From Blastococcus haudaquaticus (GTDB lineage Bacteria > Actinomycetota > Actinomycetes > Mycobacteriales > Geodermatophilaceae), in the NCBI RefSeq assembly GCF_900230285.1, contig NZ_OCNK01000005.1, forward strand, positions 248,001 to 312,000: 64,000 nucleotides of DNA, given 5' to 3'. The position numbers and the translations under genes are program-made. The notes under the pieces were generated by a model. The model saw only the letters and a list, made by a program, of their open reading frames with translations, had not been told where the DNA came from and did not search any database. Below, one piece after another: positions 18,811-29,111 of the stretch. Numbering within the stretch: position 1 is the stretch's first letter; the number at the start of each line of letters is the position of its first letter.

Positions 18811-18999
18811 ATGCCGTTGATCTCGCACTGGGGTGGCCCGCGGCACGGTGAGGTCGACGAGGTCGCCGCCGACCAGCTCACGTCGTCCGTCCTCGTCTAC
18901 GACGGACCGCGCTGGTTCGGCGTCTACGAGCGCTTCGAGCCCCGACAGGTCCAGGACACCCCTCAGGGGCCGGCCGAGGTCTGGGTCGTCCGCGAGTAG
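18811..18999 (+). CDS. Small conserved hypothetical protein
   Basis: A 62-residue protein that I do not recognise. It is compact and beta-like (PLISHWGGPRHGEV, WFGVYERFEP, EVWVVRE), with no signal or membrane segment. The ATG at 18811 follows a short gap after the hydrolase gene in the same direction. A strong two-sided hairpin downstream at 19033-19080 probably ends its transcript. Confidence 0.55.
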   Translation: MPLISHWGGPRHGEVDEVAADQLTSSVLVYDGPRWFGVYERFEPRQVQDTPQGPAEVWVVRE

Positions 19000-19032
19000 G
19001 TCCCGCCCGCCCGCTCGATGCCCCGTGGACGA

Positions 19033-19080
19033 TGTGCGCTGAGGGCGGGTTGCAAGGTCAGAACCCGCCTTCACCGCACA
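19033..19080. terminator. Hairpin terminator between convergent genes
   Basis: A 19-base arm (19033-19051) and its partner (19062-19080) form a stem with 17 of 19 positions paired around a 10-base loop. It stands between the small gene ending at 18999 and the DUF4304 gene ending at 19135, so it can serve both strands. There is no T-run, as is common in high-GC actinobacteria. Confidence 0.75.
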
Positions 19081-19134
19081 CCGTCGTCGTTCCGCATGGT
19101 GGCGCGGCGACGCCGTCGGGGCGGAGGCCCAGCC

Positions 19135-19854
19135 CTACCTCTCTTGCTCGACCGGGTGCATCCTCAGGCCCACGTGAGCGGCGAACGTGGTCAGGTAGTC
19201 GAGATGGCCGCTCAGGTGCGGTTCTGACGCCAGACGGGTCAGGCAGTCCGCCACCCAGTCATCGAACAGCTCCTGTGCCCGTTGCTGCTCGCCGGGGCCC
19301 AGCAGCATCCGCGTGGCGAGCAGTCGGTCGGGTCCCTCGCCGCTGATCTCGTACGACGAGGTCGGGGCGGCCTCCAGCTCCGCGAGGATGGCGGTGCGGC
19401 TCCCGAAGCGGTCGAACCACGCGAGCACGTCGCCGACCAGCAGGTCGACCATCGCGGGACCCACCCCGGGGTCGTCGAGGGGCCACATGTGGTTGATGGC
19501 CTCGCCGGCCGGGTTGTCCACGAGCCGGCGCAGTTGGCAGTCGTGGTCGTTGACCCAGTCCTTGACCACGGGCGGGCCGTCCGGGCCGAACCGCCCGAGG
19601 TCCAGGCGCCAGGCTTCCTCGATGAAGATGCCCAGGTGTACGGAGAAGAGCCCGTAGAGGTTCTCGCGCAGCCCGGGGATCTCGACGAGCCCCGGCGGGT
19701 CGTAGGGGCCCATCCGGTACGTGATGGTCTGCACGAGTCCGGGCTCGACGGTTCGGTTGAACGTGTGCCTCCGCTTCCGGAAGCCGGCCTCCTCGAGCAC
19801 TGGGCGGACCCGCGCGACCACGTCGCGCATCGCCGAGGACTCCGCGCTGACCAT
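19135..19854 (-). CDS. DUF4304-like hypothetical protein
   Basis: A 239-residue soluble protein. The N-terminal part (FRKRRHTFNRTVEPGLVQTITYRMG) resembles DUF4304, a domain of unknown function found in proteins often associated with immunity or toxin regions. The C-terminal half is helical and acidic. The ATG at 19854 opens the frame. It is upstream-adjacent to tRNA-Val in the opposite reading direction of the hairpin. No toxin partner was found beside it. Confidence 0.6.
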   Translation of the reverse strand: MVSAESSAMRDVVARVRPVLEEAGFRKRRHTFNRTVEPGLVQTITYRMGPYDPPGLVEIPGLRENLYGLFSVHLGIFIEEAWRLDLGRFGPDGPPVVKDWVNDHDCQLRRLVDNPAGEAINHMWPLDDPGVGPAMVDLLVGDVLAWFDRFGSRTAILAELEAAPTSSYEISGEGPDRLLATRMLLGPGEQQRAQELFDDWVADCLTRLASEPHLSGHLDYLTTFAAHVGLRMHPVEQER

Positions 19855-19898
19855 GGGCTCGAGGATGCCGCACCGGCGGGATGCCGGCCGACGGACGG

Positions 19899-19973
19899 TG
19901 GTGGGCGCGGCAGGGATCGAACCTGCGACCGCTCGCTTGTAAGGCGAGAGCTCTCCCGCTGAGCTACGCGCCC
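19899..19973 (-). tRNA. tRNA-Val (anticodon TAC)
   Basis: On the minus strand the acceptor arms GGGCGCG and CGCGCCC pair exactly. The D arm GCTCAGCGGGAGAGC, the anticodon loop CTTACAA with anticodon TAC, and the T arm GCAGGTTCGATCCCTGC are all regular, and CCA is encoded. The anticodon reads GTA, valine. Mycobacteria also carry tRNA-Val genes in this neighbourhood, which is from memory and not checked. Confidence 0.96.
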
Positions 19974-20009
19974 CGCGCGCCCAGGGTATGCAGACCCCGG
20001 GCCGCGAGA

Positions 20010-20471
20010 TCAGGCGGCGAGCGCGCCGACTGCGTCCTTCCAGCCGGACTGCTCGCGGACGTCGCCGGGCGAGTTGACCTCGGCGAAGGCGACCTTCCCG
20101 TCGGCATCGACGAGGAAGGTGGCGCGCAGGGCCATGCCGGCCTTGTCGTTGAACGCGCCGTAGGCCTGCGCGGTGGCGCCGTGCGGCCAGAAGTCCGACA
20201 GCAGCGGGAAGTCGAAGCCCTGCTGCTCCCGGAACGCCTTGAGGCTGAAGACGGGATCGGTGCTGATCGCCAGCACCCGGACCCCGGCGTCGGTGTAGGC
20301 CGACAGCTCGTCACGCAGCTGGCAGAGCTCGCCGGTGCAGAGCCCGGAGAAGGCGAAGGGGTAGAAGACCAGCAGGGCCGGCGTCCCGCGCAGCTCGGCG
20401 AGGGACACGACCTGCTTGTCCTGGTCCGGCAGGCTGAACTCGGGCGCGACGTCGCCGACGGAGAGGCTCAT
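20010..20471 (-). CDS. ahpE: AhpE-like peroxiredoxin
   Basis: A 153-residue thiol peroxidase that reduces hydrogen peroxide, organic peroxides and peroxynitrite. It aligns well with M. tuberculosis AhpE through FYPFAF, FPLLSDFWPHG, AYGVFN-type and PGDVR segments. The peroxidatic cysteine is Cys45. Unlike the one-Cys mycobacterial enzyme, a second cysteine follows at Cys50 (CTGELC), the spacing seen in some BCP-type enzymes. The ATG at 20471 is a standard start. The DUF3052 gene lies upstream in the same direction, as in M. tuberculosis. Confidence 0.92.
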   Translation of the reverse strand: MSLSVGDVAPEFSLPDQDKQVVSLAELRGTPALLVFYPFAFSGLCTGELCQLRDELSAYTDAGVRVLAISTDPVFSLKAFREQQGFDFPLLSDFWPHGATAQAYGAFNDKAGMALRATFLVDADGKVAFAEVNSPGDVREQSGWKDAVGALAA

Positions 20472-20509
20472 GCCCCCATGCTGCCCCACCCGCAGTGACC
20501 GGATGGAAC

Positions 20510-20566
20510 GGCCCCGTCCAGAGGCTCGTCCCGAGCCTGCGAGGGATGAGGAGGACGGGGTCCTTC
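20510..20566 (-). repeat. Stop-proximal hairpin repeat, copy D
   Basis: This element begins eight bases after the TAG stop of the DUF3052 gene, reading in the same direction. Outer arms GAAGGACCCCGTCC and GGACGGGGCC pair. The inner part differs from the other copies (CAGGCTCG centre) but keeps a nested stem. It sits between DUF3052 and ahpE. Confidence 0.7.
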
Positions 20567-20574
20567 GACTTCGA

Positions 20575-20994
20575 CTACCGGCGGGTGCGCGCGGCCTTCG
20601 GGGTCACCAGCCGGATGCCCGACCAGTCCTTGGCGGCGGAGATGCTGCTGGTCTGCGAGAGCCCGGCGGTCGGCGCGGCCTCGGTGACGTCGCCGGGCTC
20701 CACGTGGCCGGGGCGCCCCGACTTCGGGACCAGCAGCCACAACACACCGTCGTCGGCGAGCGAGGCGATGGCGTCGACGAGTGCGTCGACGAGATCGCCG
20801 TCGTCCTCACGCCACCAGAGCAGGACGACGTCGGCCACCTCGTCGGTGTCCTCGTCGACCATCTCGCCCCCGGAGAGGTCGATGACGGCGTCGCGCAGGT
20901 CCTCGTCGGCGTCCTCGTCCCACCCGAGCTCCTGCACGACCATGCCCGGCTTGATGCCCAACCGGGCCGCCATGCCGGTGCTGTCGACGCTCAT
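20575..20994 (-). CDS. DUF3052 domain-containing protein
   Basis: A 139-residue soluble, acidic protein of the actinobacterial DUF3052 family (M. tuberculosis Rv2239c type), function unknown. Typical segments are KPGMVVQELGWDEDADEDLR, the acidic DEDTDEVADVVLLWW run and SISAAKDWSGIRLV near the end. The start is ATG 20994. The gene lies between the aceE leader and ahpE, the same arrangement as in mycobacteria. Confidence 0.92.
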   Translation of the reverse strand: MSVDSTGMAARLGIKPGMVVQELGWDEDADEDLRDAVIDLSGGEMVDEDTDEVADVVLLWWREDDGDLVDALVDAIASLADDGVLWLLVPKSGRPGHVEPGDVTEAAPTAGLSQTSSISAAKDWSGIRLVTPKAARTRR

Positions 20995-21444
20995 CCCTGC
21001 TGATCCTCCATGGAGTGGCCTGCTGCTGACCGGTCGTGGGGTGGATGGTGCCCTGTCGGGCGGCAGAACGCGCGCGGACGCGTCACGGGCACGCGTCCGG
21101 ACCGGGGAGACCGGGTGCCCTGCGGACGGCTGCCCTGCTGACGCTGCGGGGGACGAGGGCGCATGCGGCGGACACGACCGGCGGGAGGCTTCCCCGCTGC
21201 CTGGTCATGTCACCCCTCTCGTTCTCTCCGACAGATGCACCGCCCGGCCGATGCGGCCGGTCGTGCGTGCAGAACCCGATCCACCGAGCCACTGCTGGCG
21301 GAAGCGTAGGGCATGGCGCGCCTGGCGCAAGCGCCGCGCGACGAGAGGGCCCGGAGGGGGCATGGAGGGGCGTGCACACGCGACTCGCCACACAACCCGC
21401 GGGTAGGCGTGACGATCATGGCCTCGGCGGGAGACGATGGGCAC
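20995..21444. other. 450-base gap: divergent DUF3052/aceE control region
   Basis: No convincing gene is seen here. The gap must hold the promoters of both DUF3052 and aceE. Three small perfect hairpins are visible: 21075-21099 (8-base arms), 21244-21260 (6-base arms) and a GGCGC/GCGCC pair near 21324. The length is unusual for this compact chromosome, so a leader RNA is possible. No known riboswitch class was recognised. Confidence 0.5.
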
Positions 21445-24264
21445 ATGAGCGCACCGCAGCAGTCGGACGGCGACCCCGCCCGCGACGCCGGCACGCCCCG
21501 CGCGGTCATCACCGACGGGCTGCCGAGCCAACTCCCCGACACCGATCCCGACGAGACCCAGGAGTGGCTGGACTCCCTCGACGCCGTCGTCGACAACGCC
21601 GGCCGCGAACGCGCCCGGTACGTGATGCTCCGGCTGCTCGAGCGCAGCCGCGAGCAGCAGGTCGGCGTCCCCGCACTCCGCAGCACCGACTACATCAACT
21701 CGATCGCGCCCTCGCGCGAGCCGTGGTTCCCCGGCGACGAGCACGTCGAGCGCCGCATCCGCGCCTACATCCGGTGGAACGCCGCGATCATGGTGCACCG
21801 CGCGCAGCGGCCCGGGATCGGCGTCGGCGGGCACATCTCCTCCTATGCGAGCTCCGCGTCGCTGTACGAGGTCGGCTTCAACCACTTCTTCCGCGGCAAG
21901 GACCACCCCGGCGGCGGCGACCAGATCTGGTTCCAGGGGCACGCCTCCCCGGGCATCTACGCCCGCGCCTACCTCGAGGGCCGGCTGACCGAGGACCAGC
22001 TCGACGGGTTCCGCCAGGAGGTCAGCCACACCGGTGGCGGGTTGTCGTCCTATCCGCACCCGCGGCTCATGCCGGACTTCTGGGAGTTCCCCAGCGTCTC
22101 GATGGGCCTGGGCCCGATGAACGCGATCTACCAGGCGCGGTTCAACCGCTACCTGCACCACCGCGGCATCAAGGACACCTCCGACCAGCACGTGTGGGCG
22201 TTCCTGGGTGACGGCGAGATGGACGAGCCCGAGTCGCTGGGCGTCATCGGTCTGGCCGCGCGCGAGGAGCTCGACAACCTCACGTTCGTCATCAACTGCA
22301 ACCTGCAGCGGCTCGACGGCCCGGTCCGCGGCAACGGCAAGGTCATCCAGGAGCTGGAGTCGTTCTTCCGGGGCGCCGGCTGGAACGTCATCAAGGTCAT
22401 CTGGGGCCGGGAGTGGGACGCCCTGCTGTCCGCCGACCGCGACGGCGCCCTGGTCAACCTGATGAACCAGACGCCGGACGGCGACTACCAGACGTACAAG
22501 GCCGAGGACGGCGCCTTCGTCCGCGAGCACTTCTTCGGACGCGACCCGCGGACCCGCAAGCTCGTGGAGAACATGAGCGACAAGGAGATCTGGGGCCTCT
22601 CCCGCGGTGGGCACGACTACCGCAAGGTGTACGCCGCGTTCAAGGCGGCGCAGGAGCACAAGGGCCAGCCGACGGTCATCCTCGCCAAGACGATCAAGGG
22701 CTGGACGCTCGGCAGCCACTTCGAGGGCCGCAACTCCACGCACCAGATGAAGAAGCTGACCGCGGAGGACCTCAAGCTCTTCCGCGACCGCCTCTACCTG
22801 GACATCCCCGATTCGGCCCTCGACAAGACCCTGCCGCCGTACTACAAGCCGCAGCCGGGTTCCGACGAGCTGGAGTACATGCTCGAGCGGCGCCGTCAGC
22901 TCGGTGGCGCGGTCCCGCGGCGTCGGGCGGAGGCCAAGCTGCTCAAGGCCCCCGAGGACAAGGCGCTGGAGGTGCTGCGCCGCGGGTCGGGCAAGCAGGA
23001 GGTGGCGACGACGATGGCGTTCGTCCGCCTGCTCAAGGAGCTGCTCAAGGACAAGGAGCTCGGCCCGCGCTTCGTGCCGATCATCCCGGACGAGGCCCGG
23101 ACGTTCGGCCTGGACTCCCTGTTCTCCAGCCACAAGATCTACAACCCGGCCGGCCAGCGCTACACCTCCGTCGACCGCGAGCTGATGCTGGCCTACAAGG
23201 AGTCCGAGCAGGGCGTGATCCTGCACGAGGGCATCAACGAGGCCGGGTCCACGGCGTCGTTCACCGCCGTCGGCACGTCGTACTCGACGCACGGCGAGCC
23301 GATGATCCCGATCTACATCTTCTACTCGATGTTCGGGTTCCAGCGGACCGGTGACGGCTTCTGGGCCGCCGCCGACCAGATGACCCGCGGGTTCATCCTG
23401 GGCGCCACCGCCGGGCGGACGACGCTCAACGGCGAGGGCCTACAGCACGAGGACGGGCACTCGCTGCTGCTCGCCCACACCAACCCCGCGGTGGTGTCCT
23501 ACGACCCGGCGTTCTCCTACGAGGTCGCGCACATCACCCGCGACGCCCTCGTGCGGATGTACGGCGACGACCCGGGTGCCCCGCTCGGCGGGCACCGCTC
23601 CCCCGACGTCATGTACTACCTGACGGTCTACAACGAGCCGTTCGTCCAGCCGGCCGAGCCGGAGGGCCTCGACGTCGAGGGACTCCTGGCAGGCATGTAC
23701 CGCTACGCCGAGGGTCCCCAGGTCGACGGCGGGGAGGGCGGCCCGCTCAAGGCGCAGGTGCTGGCCTCCGGCGTCGCGGTGCCGTGGGCGCTGCGCGCGC
23801 AGGAGCTGCTGGCGAACGACTGGAACGTGTCGGCCGATGTGTGGTCGGTGACCTCGTGGGGCGAGCTCCGCCGCCAGGCCGACGCGGTGGCCGAGCACAA
23901 CCTCCTGCACCCGGAGGAGGAGCCGCAGGTCCCCTACGTCACCTCGCGGCTGCAGGACGCCGAAGGCCCGGTCGTCGCGGTGTCGGACTGGATGCGTGCG
24001 GTCCCCGACCTGATCGCGCCGTACGCCCCGCACGGCCTGCACTCGCTGGGCACCGACGGGTTCGGTCTCTCCGACACCCGGCCGGCGCTGCGCCGCCACT
24101 TCCACGTGGACGCCGAGTCGATCGTCGTCCGCACGCTGGCGTCGCTGGCCGACTGGGGCCGGATCGACCGGTCGGTCGTCAAGGAGGCCGTGGACAAGTA
24201 CCAGGTCCGCGACGTCCAGGCCGCGCCCGCGGACGAGCGCTCGGACCCGAGCCCCGCCACGTGA
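21445..24264 (+). CDS. aceE: Pyruvate dehydrogenase E1, homodimeric (AceE)
   Basis: A 939-residue thiamine diphosphate enzyme that decarboxylates pyruvate and passes the acetyl group to the lipoyl E2 of the pyruvate dehydrogenase complex. The TPP-binding motif [10 protein letters not shown] is near residues 255-264, and the N-terminal [13 protein letters not shown] and YINSIAP segments are characteristic. The length matches the family. The ATG at 21445 is chosen because GGGAGA lies about nine bases upstream; an in-frame ATG at 21418 has no good ribosome site. The stop overlaps the next start as GTGA. Confidence 0.96.
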   Translation: MSAPQQSDGDPARDAGTPRAVITDGLPSQLPDTDPDETQEWLDSLDAVVDNAGRERARYVMLRLLERSREQQVGVPALRSTDYINSIAPSREPWFPGDEHVERRIRAYIRWNAAIMVHRAQRPGIGVGGHISSYASSASLYEVGFNHFFRGKDHPGGGDQIWFQGHASPGIYARAYLEGRLTEDQLDGFRQEVSHTGGGLSSYPHPRLMPDFWEFPSVSMGLGPMNAIYQARFNRYLHHRGIKDTSDQHVWAFLGDGEMDEPESLGVIGLAAREELDNLTFVINCNLQRLDGPVRGNGKVIQELESFFRGAGWNVIKVIWGREWDALLSADRDGALVNLMNQTPDGDYQTYKAEDGAFVREHFFGRDPRTRKLVENMSDKEIWGLSRGGHDYRKVYAAFKAAQEHKGQPTVILAKTIKGWTLGSHFEGRNSTHQMKKLTAEDLKLFRDRLYLDIPDSALDKTLPPYYKPQPGSDELEYMLERRRQLGGAVPRRRAEAKLLKAPEDKALEVLRRGSGKQEVATTMAFVRLLKELLKDKELGPRFVPIIPDEARTFGLDSLFSSHKIYNPAGQRYTSVDRELMLAYKESEQGVILHEGINEAGSTASFTAVGTSYSTHGEPMIPIYIFYSMFGFQRTGDGFWAAADQMTRGFILGATAGRTTLNGEGLQHEDGHSLLLAHTNPAVVSYDPAFSYEVAHITRDALVRMYGDDPGAPLGGHRSPDVMYYLTVYNEPFVQPAEPEGLDVEGLLAGMYRYAEGPQVDGGEGGPLKAQVLASGVAVPWALRAQELLANDWNVSADVWSVTSWGELRRQADAVAEHNLLHPEEEPQVPYVTSRLQDAEGPVVAVSDWMRAVPDLIAPYAPHGLHSLGTDGFGLSDTRPALRRHFHVDAESIVVRTLASLADWGRIDRSVVKEAVDKYQVRDVQAAPADERSDPSPAT

Positions 24265-25217
24265 ACGCCGACGACGGTGGCCCGGGCCTCCGGGTCACCG
24301 TCGTCGGCGGCGGGGTGGTCGGCCTGACCTGCGCGCTGCAGCTGCGCCGGGCCGGGCACCGCACCGAGGTGTGGTCGGCCGACCCGGTGGAGCGGACCAC
24401 GTCAGCGGTGGCCGCGGCCATCTGGTCGCCCTACCGCGCCGCCCCGGCCGACGACGTGCTGCGCTGGGGCGCCGTCTCGCTGGCCGCGCTCACCGCGCTG
24501 GCCGACGACCCGGCGTCCGGCGTGGTGCTCATGCCGGGAACCGTCGTCCACCGCGGCGCCGAACCGGTCTGGTGGGCCTCCGCCGTCCCGGGGAGCCGCC
24601 CGGCGACGGCGGACGAACTGCCGGTGGGCGCACCGGCCGGCACCCGGTGCGTGGTGCCGGTGGTCGACATGGGGCGCTACCTCCCCTGGCTGGTCGAGCA
24701 GTGCCGGTCCGCCGGGGTGGTCCCGCGCTCCGCCCGCGTGGACCGGCTGGCCGACGTCCCCGGCGACGTCGTCGTGCTGGCCGCCGGCCTCGCGTCCGGC
24801 CCGCTGGTCGGCGACGACTCCGGGTTCCCGGTGCAGGGCCAGGTGGTCCGGCTGGCCGATCCGGGCCTGACCGACTGGATCCTCGACGAGGAGAACGCCG
24901 GCGGGGTCACCTACGTCGTGCCGCGGGGTCACGACGTCGTCTGTGGCGGGACCGCCGTCGAGGGCGCTCACGGGACCGAACCGGACCCCACCGTCGAGCG
25001 CGACCTGCTCGGCCGCACCATCGCGCTGGTCCCGGCGCTGCGCGGCGCGCCCGTGCTGACCCGCGCCGTCGGCCTCCGGCCGGGCCGGCCCACCGTGCGG
25101 CTGGACCGCACCGAGCTGGACGGGCGGCCGGTCGTCGCCTGCTACGGGCACGGCGGCGCCGGGGTCACCCTGTCCTGGGGCTGCGCGGCCGACGTGGTCG
25201 CGCTGGTCGGATCCTGA
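24261..25217 (+). CDS. FAD-dependent D-amino acid oxidase family protein
   Basis: A 318-residue flavoprotein. The FAD-binding [17 protein letters not shown] lies at residues 12-28, and a C-terminal [12 protein letters not shown] (about 296-307) is the D-amino acid oxidase signature. [14 protein letters not shown] and the LRPGRP segment fit the substrate domain. It would oxidatively deaminate D-amino acids, or possibly glycine-like substrates, in the cytoplasm. The GTG at 24261 overlaps the aceE stop by four bases, so the pair is translationally coupled, an unexpected partnership. Confidence 0.88.
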   Translation: MNADDGGPGLRVTVVGGGVVGLTCALQLRRAGHRTEVWSADPVERTTSAVAAAIWSPYRAAPADDVLRWGAVSLAALTALADDPASGVVLMPGTVVHRGAEPVWWASAVPGSRPATADELPVGAPAGTRCVVPVVDMGRYLPWLVEQCRSAGVVPRSARVDRLADVPGDVVVLAAGLASGPLVGDDSGFPVQGQVVRLADPGLTDWILDEENAGGVTYVVPRGHDVVCGGTAVEGAHGTEPDPTVERDLLGRTIALVPALRGAPVLTRAVGLRPGRPTVRLDRTELDGRPVVACYGHGGAGVTLSWGCAADVVALVGS

Positions 25218-25241
25218 CGACCCGCTCCTGGAACACGGGGA

Positions 25242-25271
25242 CCGGCGGCGCAGACCCCCCTGGGCCGCCGG
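25242..25271. terminator. Hairpin terminator between convergent genes
   Basis: Perfect 8-base arms CCGGCGGC (25242-25249) and GCCGCCGG (25264-25271) enclose a 14-base loop. It lies in the 61-base gap between the oxidase and the beta-glucosidase, which converge, and can act on both strands. Confidence 0.7.
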
Positions 25272-25278
25272 CCCCCGC

Positions 25279-26682
<1,404 letters not shown>

Positions 26683-26715
26683 GGGCCGGCTGCTCCTCGC
26701 TCGGTGGCGTCGGCG

Positions 26716-26731
26716 GTGAGAGCGCTTCCAC
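26716..26731. promoter_or_regulatory. LacI-family operator, glucosidase-proximal
   Basis: The 16-base site GTGAGAGCGCTTCCAC is an imperfect palindrome with the central CG typical of LacI-family operators. It is 34 bases upstream of the beta-glucosidase start. It shares the GCTTCCAC half with the second site at 26782-26797. Confidence 0.75.
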
Positions 26732-26781
26732 GGCCGTGCGCCCAGGCTGGTGGGTCGAGGTCGACGACGTCAAGAGGACTC

Positions 26782-26797
26782 GTGGAAACGCTTCCAC
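26782..26797. promoter_or_regulatory. LacI-family operator, regulator-proximal
   Basis: GTGGAAACGCTTCCAC is a near-perfect palindrome (14 of 16 positions symmetric) with the form GGAAnCGnTTCC common to LacI-family regulators of carbohydrate genes. It lies 62 bases before the regulator start, and its centre is 66 bases from that of the first site, about six helical turns. Confidence 0.82.
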
Positions 26798-26858
26798 GAC
26801 CGCTACCGTGGGCCGCCCACCGCCGCCCGGTGAACGGGTCGACCAGCGAGGAGTCCGC

Positions 26859-27875
26859 ATGACCACCGTCGGCGCGCCGACGCTCGACGAGGTCGCCGTC
26901 CTGGCCGGGGTCTCCCGGGCGACGGTCTCGCGGGTCGTCAACGGCTCCCCGCGGGTCAGCCCGGAGGCCCGGCAGGCGGTGCAGGCCGCCGTCGACACCC
27001 TGCGCTACGTGCCCAACCGCATGGCCCGCAGCCTGGTCACCCGACGGACCGGCACGATCGCCCTGGTGCTGTCGGAGTCCGACACGCAGATCTTCTCCGA
27101 CCCGTTCTTCGCCAGCATCGTGCGGGGCCTCTCCGCCCACCTGGCCGATACCGAGCTCCACCTCGTCCTGCTCGCTGCCCGGGACGCGCGCGAGCAGGAG
27201 AAGATCGGCCGCTACGTGCGCCAGGGCCACGTGGACGGCGTCATCCTCATGTCCCTGCACGGCGACGACCTGCTGCCCGACATCCTCGCCCGGACGCACG
27301 TCCCCGTCGTGCTCTCGGGCCGCCCCCTCGACGGCCGCGCGGTGAGCTTCGTCGACGCCGACAACGCCGGTGGCGCCCGGGCGGCCACCCGCCACCTGCT
27401 CGACCAGGGCCGGCGCCGCGTCGCCACCATCACCGGACCGCTGGACATGGTCGCCGGGCAGGACCGCTACGCCGGGTACCGCGACGCGCTGGAGGGGCAC
27501 GGGCGTGCCGTCGACGCCGACCTGGTCGTCGAGGGCGACTTCACCGAGGACGGCGGTCTGCGCGCCATGGCGACCCTGCTCGAGCGGGCACCCGACGTCG
27601 ACGCCGTCTTCGCGGCCTCCGACCCGATGGCGGTGGGCGCGCTGCAGGCGCTGCGCGCAGCCGGCCGCCGGGTGCCCGACGACGTCGCGGTGGTCGGCTT
27701 CGACGACGCCGCCGTCGCCCGCGCCTGCGATCCCCCGCTGACCACCGTCGCCCAGCCCTTGGAGGACATGACGCGGCTGTTGCTGGAGCTGCTGCTGCGT
27801 CGGATCGAGGACGGCGACGACGCGGTGGAGAGCCGCGTCTGCGAGACCCGGCTGGTCCGCCGCGCCTCCGCCTGA
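26859..27875 (+). CDS. LacI family transcriptional regulator
   Basis: A 338-residue regulator. The N-terminal helix-turn-helix LDEVAVLAGVSRATVSRVVN at about 9-28 is textbook, and the hinge YVPNRMARSL is near 50-60. A periplasmic-binding-like sensor domain follows (DPFFASIVRGL, DGVILMS, VGFDDAAVA). It probably represses the divergent beta-glucosidase gene and itself through the two palindromes in between, and releases on binding a sugar. The ATG at 26859 has GAGGAG at good spacing. Confidence 0.93.
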   Translation: MTTVGAPTLDEVAVLAGVSRATVSRVVNGSPRVSPEARQAVQAAVDTLRYVPNRMARSLVTRRTGTIALVLSESDTQIFSDPFFASIVRGLSAHLADTELHLVLLAARDAREQEKIGRYVRQGHVDGVILMSLHGDDLLPDILARTHVPVVLSGRPLDGRAVSFVDADNAGGARAATRHLLDQGRRRVATITGPLDMVAGQDRYAGYRDALEGHGRAVDADLVVEGDFTEDGGLRAMATLLERAPDVDAVFAASDPMAVGALQALRAAGRRVPDDVAVVGFDDAAVARACDPPLTTVAQPLEDMTRLLLELLLRRIEDGDDAVESRVCETRLVRRASA

Positions 27876-29081
27876 TCAGCCGGCGAGCGCCCGCATCGCC
27901 ATCGACGCGTACAGCGCCACCCCGGCCGGCAGCGGCTCCTCGTCGAAGACGACCAGGTTCGAGTGGTTGGCCGGGGCGGTCGCCGGGTCCACGCCGGGCG
28001 GGCAGGCGCCCAGCCAGGCCATCGCGCCCGGGACCCGCTGCAGCACGTAGGAGAAGTCCTCGGCCCCCATGAGCGGCGCCGGTGAGAGGACGCTCGCCCG
28101 CTCCCCCAGCAGCTCTCTCGTCGCGTCCAGCACCGCGGCCGCGGCACCCGGGTCGTTGACGGTCACCGGGTACCCCTCCTCGTGCTCGAACTCGACCTCC
28201 AGACCGTGCGCCGCACCGATGTGGGTGGCCACCCGGCGTACGGAGGCCACGACGTCGGCCCGCCGCTCCGCCGACAGCGTGCGGATGGTCCCCTCCATGA
28301 ACGCGGTGTCGGGGATGACGTTGTTGGTCGACCCCGCCTCGATGTGGGCGACGGTGACCACCGCGGGATCGAAGACGTCGACCCGGCGGGTCACCATCGA
28401 CTGCAGGGCCAGCACGATCTCGGCGGCCACCGGGATGGGGTCGGCGGCGGCGGACGGGTCGGAGGCGTGGCCGCCCCGGCCGTGCACGGTCATCCGCCAC
28501 TGGTCGGCGGCGGCCATCATCGGGCCGGGCCGGACGTTCACGCTGCCGCTGGGCAGCGTCGAGGAGATGTGCAGCGCGAACGCTCCGCTCACCGGCGCCT
28601 CGGGGACGACGTCGAGGAGACCTTCCTCGAGCATGTAGCGCGCCCCGTGGAAGCCCTCCTCCCCGGGCTGGACCATGAAGACCACCTGGCCGGCCAGCTC
28701 GTCCCGCCGCTCGGCCAGCAGCCGGGCCGCCCCCAGCAGCATCGCCACGTGGGTGTCGTGCCCGCACGCGTGCATCGCCCCCGGGTGCTCCGAGGCGAAG
28801 GCCAGCCCGGTGTCCTCGTGCACCGGCAACCCGTCCATGTCGCCGCGCAGCAGGTAGGTCGGCCCCGGCCGCGCGCCGCGGAGGACCGCGACGACGGAGC
28901 TGGTCGACACCCCGGTGGTGAGCTCGACGGGCAGGTCGGCAAAGGCCTCCAGCACGAGCTCCTGGGTGCGCGGGAGGTGCAGCCCGATCTCGGGACGGCG
29001 GTGCAGCCGACGGCGCAGGTCGATGGTGCGGTCGGCGTCGTTGTAGGCGGCGGAGAGCAACTCCCCGGCACTGGTCGGCAT
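27876..29081 (-). CDS. M20 family amidohydrolase (HipO/AbgB-like)
   Basis: A 401-residue metal-dependent amidohydrolase that cleaves N-acyl amino acids or related amides. Metal motifs are DMDGLPVHEDT near 75-85, HACGHDTHVAM near 104-114, PGEEGFHGA near 139-147 and the C-terminal MGAEDFSY near 345. There is no signal peptide. The ATG at 29081 is preferred; an in-frame GTG at 29090 sits directly on a GGGAGA ribosome site and is less likely. The substrate is not identified. Confidence 0.9.
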   Translation of the reverse strand: MPTSAGELLSAAYNDADRTIDLRRRLHRRPEIGLHLPRTQELVLEAFADLPVELTTGVSTSSVVAVLRGARPGPTYLLRGDMDGLPVHEDTGLAFASEHPGAMHACGHDTHVAMLLGAARLLAERRDELAGQVVFMVQPGEEGFHGARYMLEEGLLDVVPEAPVSGAFALHISSTLPSGSVNVRPGPMMAAADQWRMTVHGRGGHASDPSAAADPIPVAAEIVLALQSMVTRRVDVFDPAVVTVAHIEAGSTNNVIPDTAFMEGTIRTLSAERRADVVASVRRVATHIGAAHGLEVEFEHEEGYPVTVNDPGAAAAVLDATRELLGERASVLSPAPLMGAEDFSYVLQRVPGAMAWLGACPPGVDPATAPANHSNLVVFDEEPLPAGVALYASMAMRALAG

Positions 29082-29111
29082 GCGCCCCACTCTCCCAGCC
29101 CTCCGCTGGGG

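Noticed and set aside
19881-19970. A plus-strand peptide across tRNA-Val
   Set aside because: It is the antisense reading of the tRNA, not a gene.
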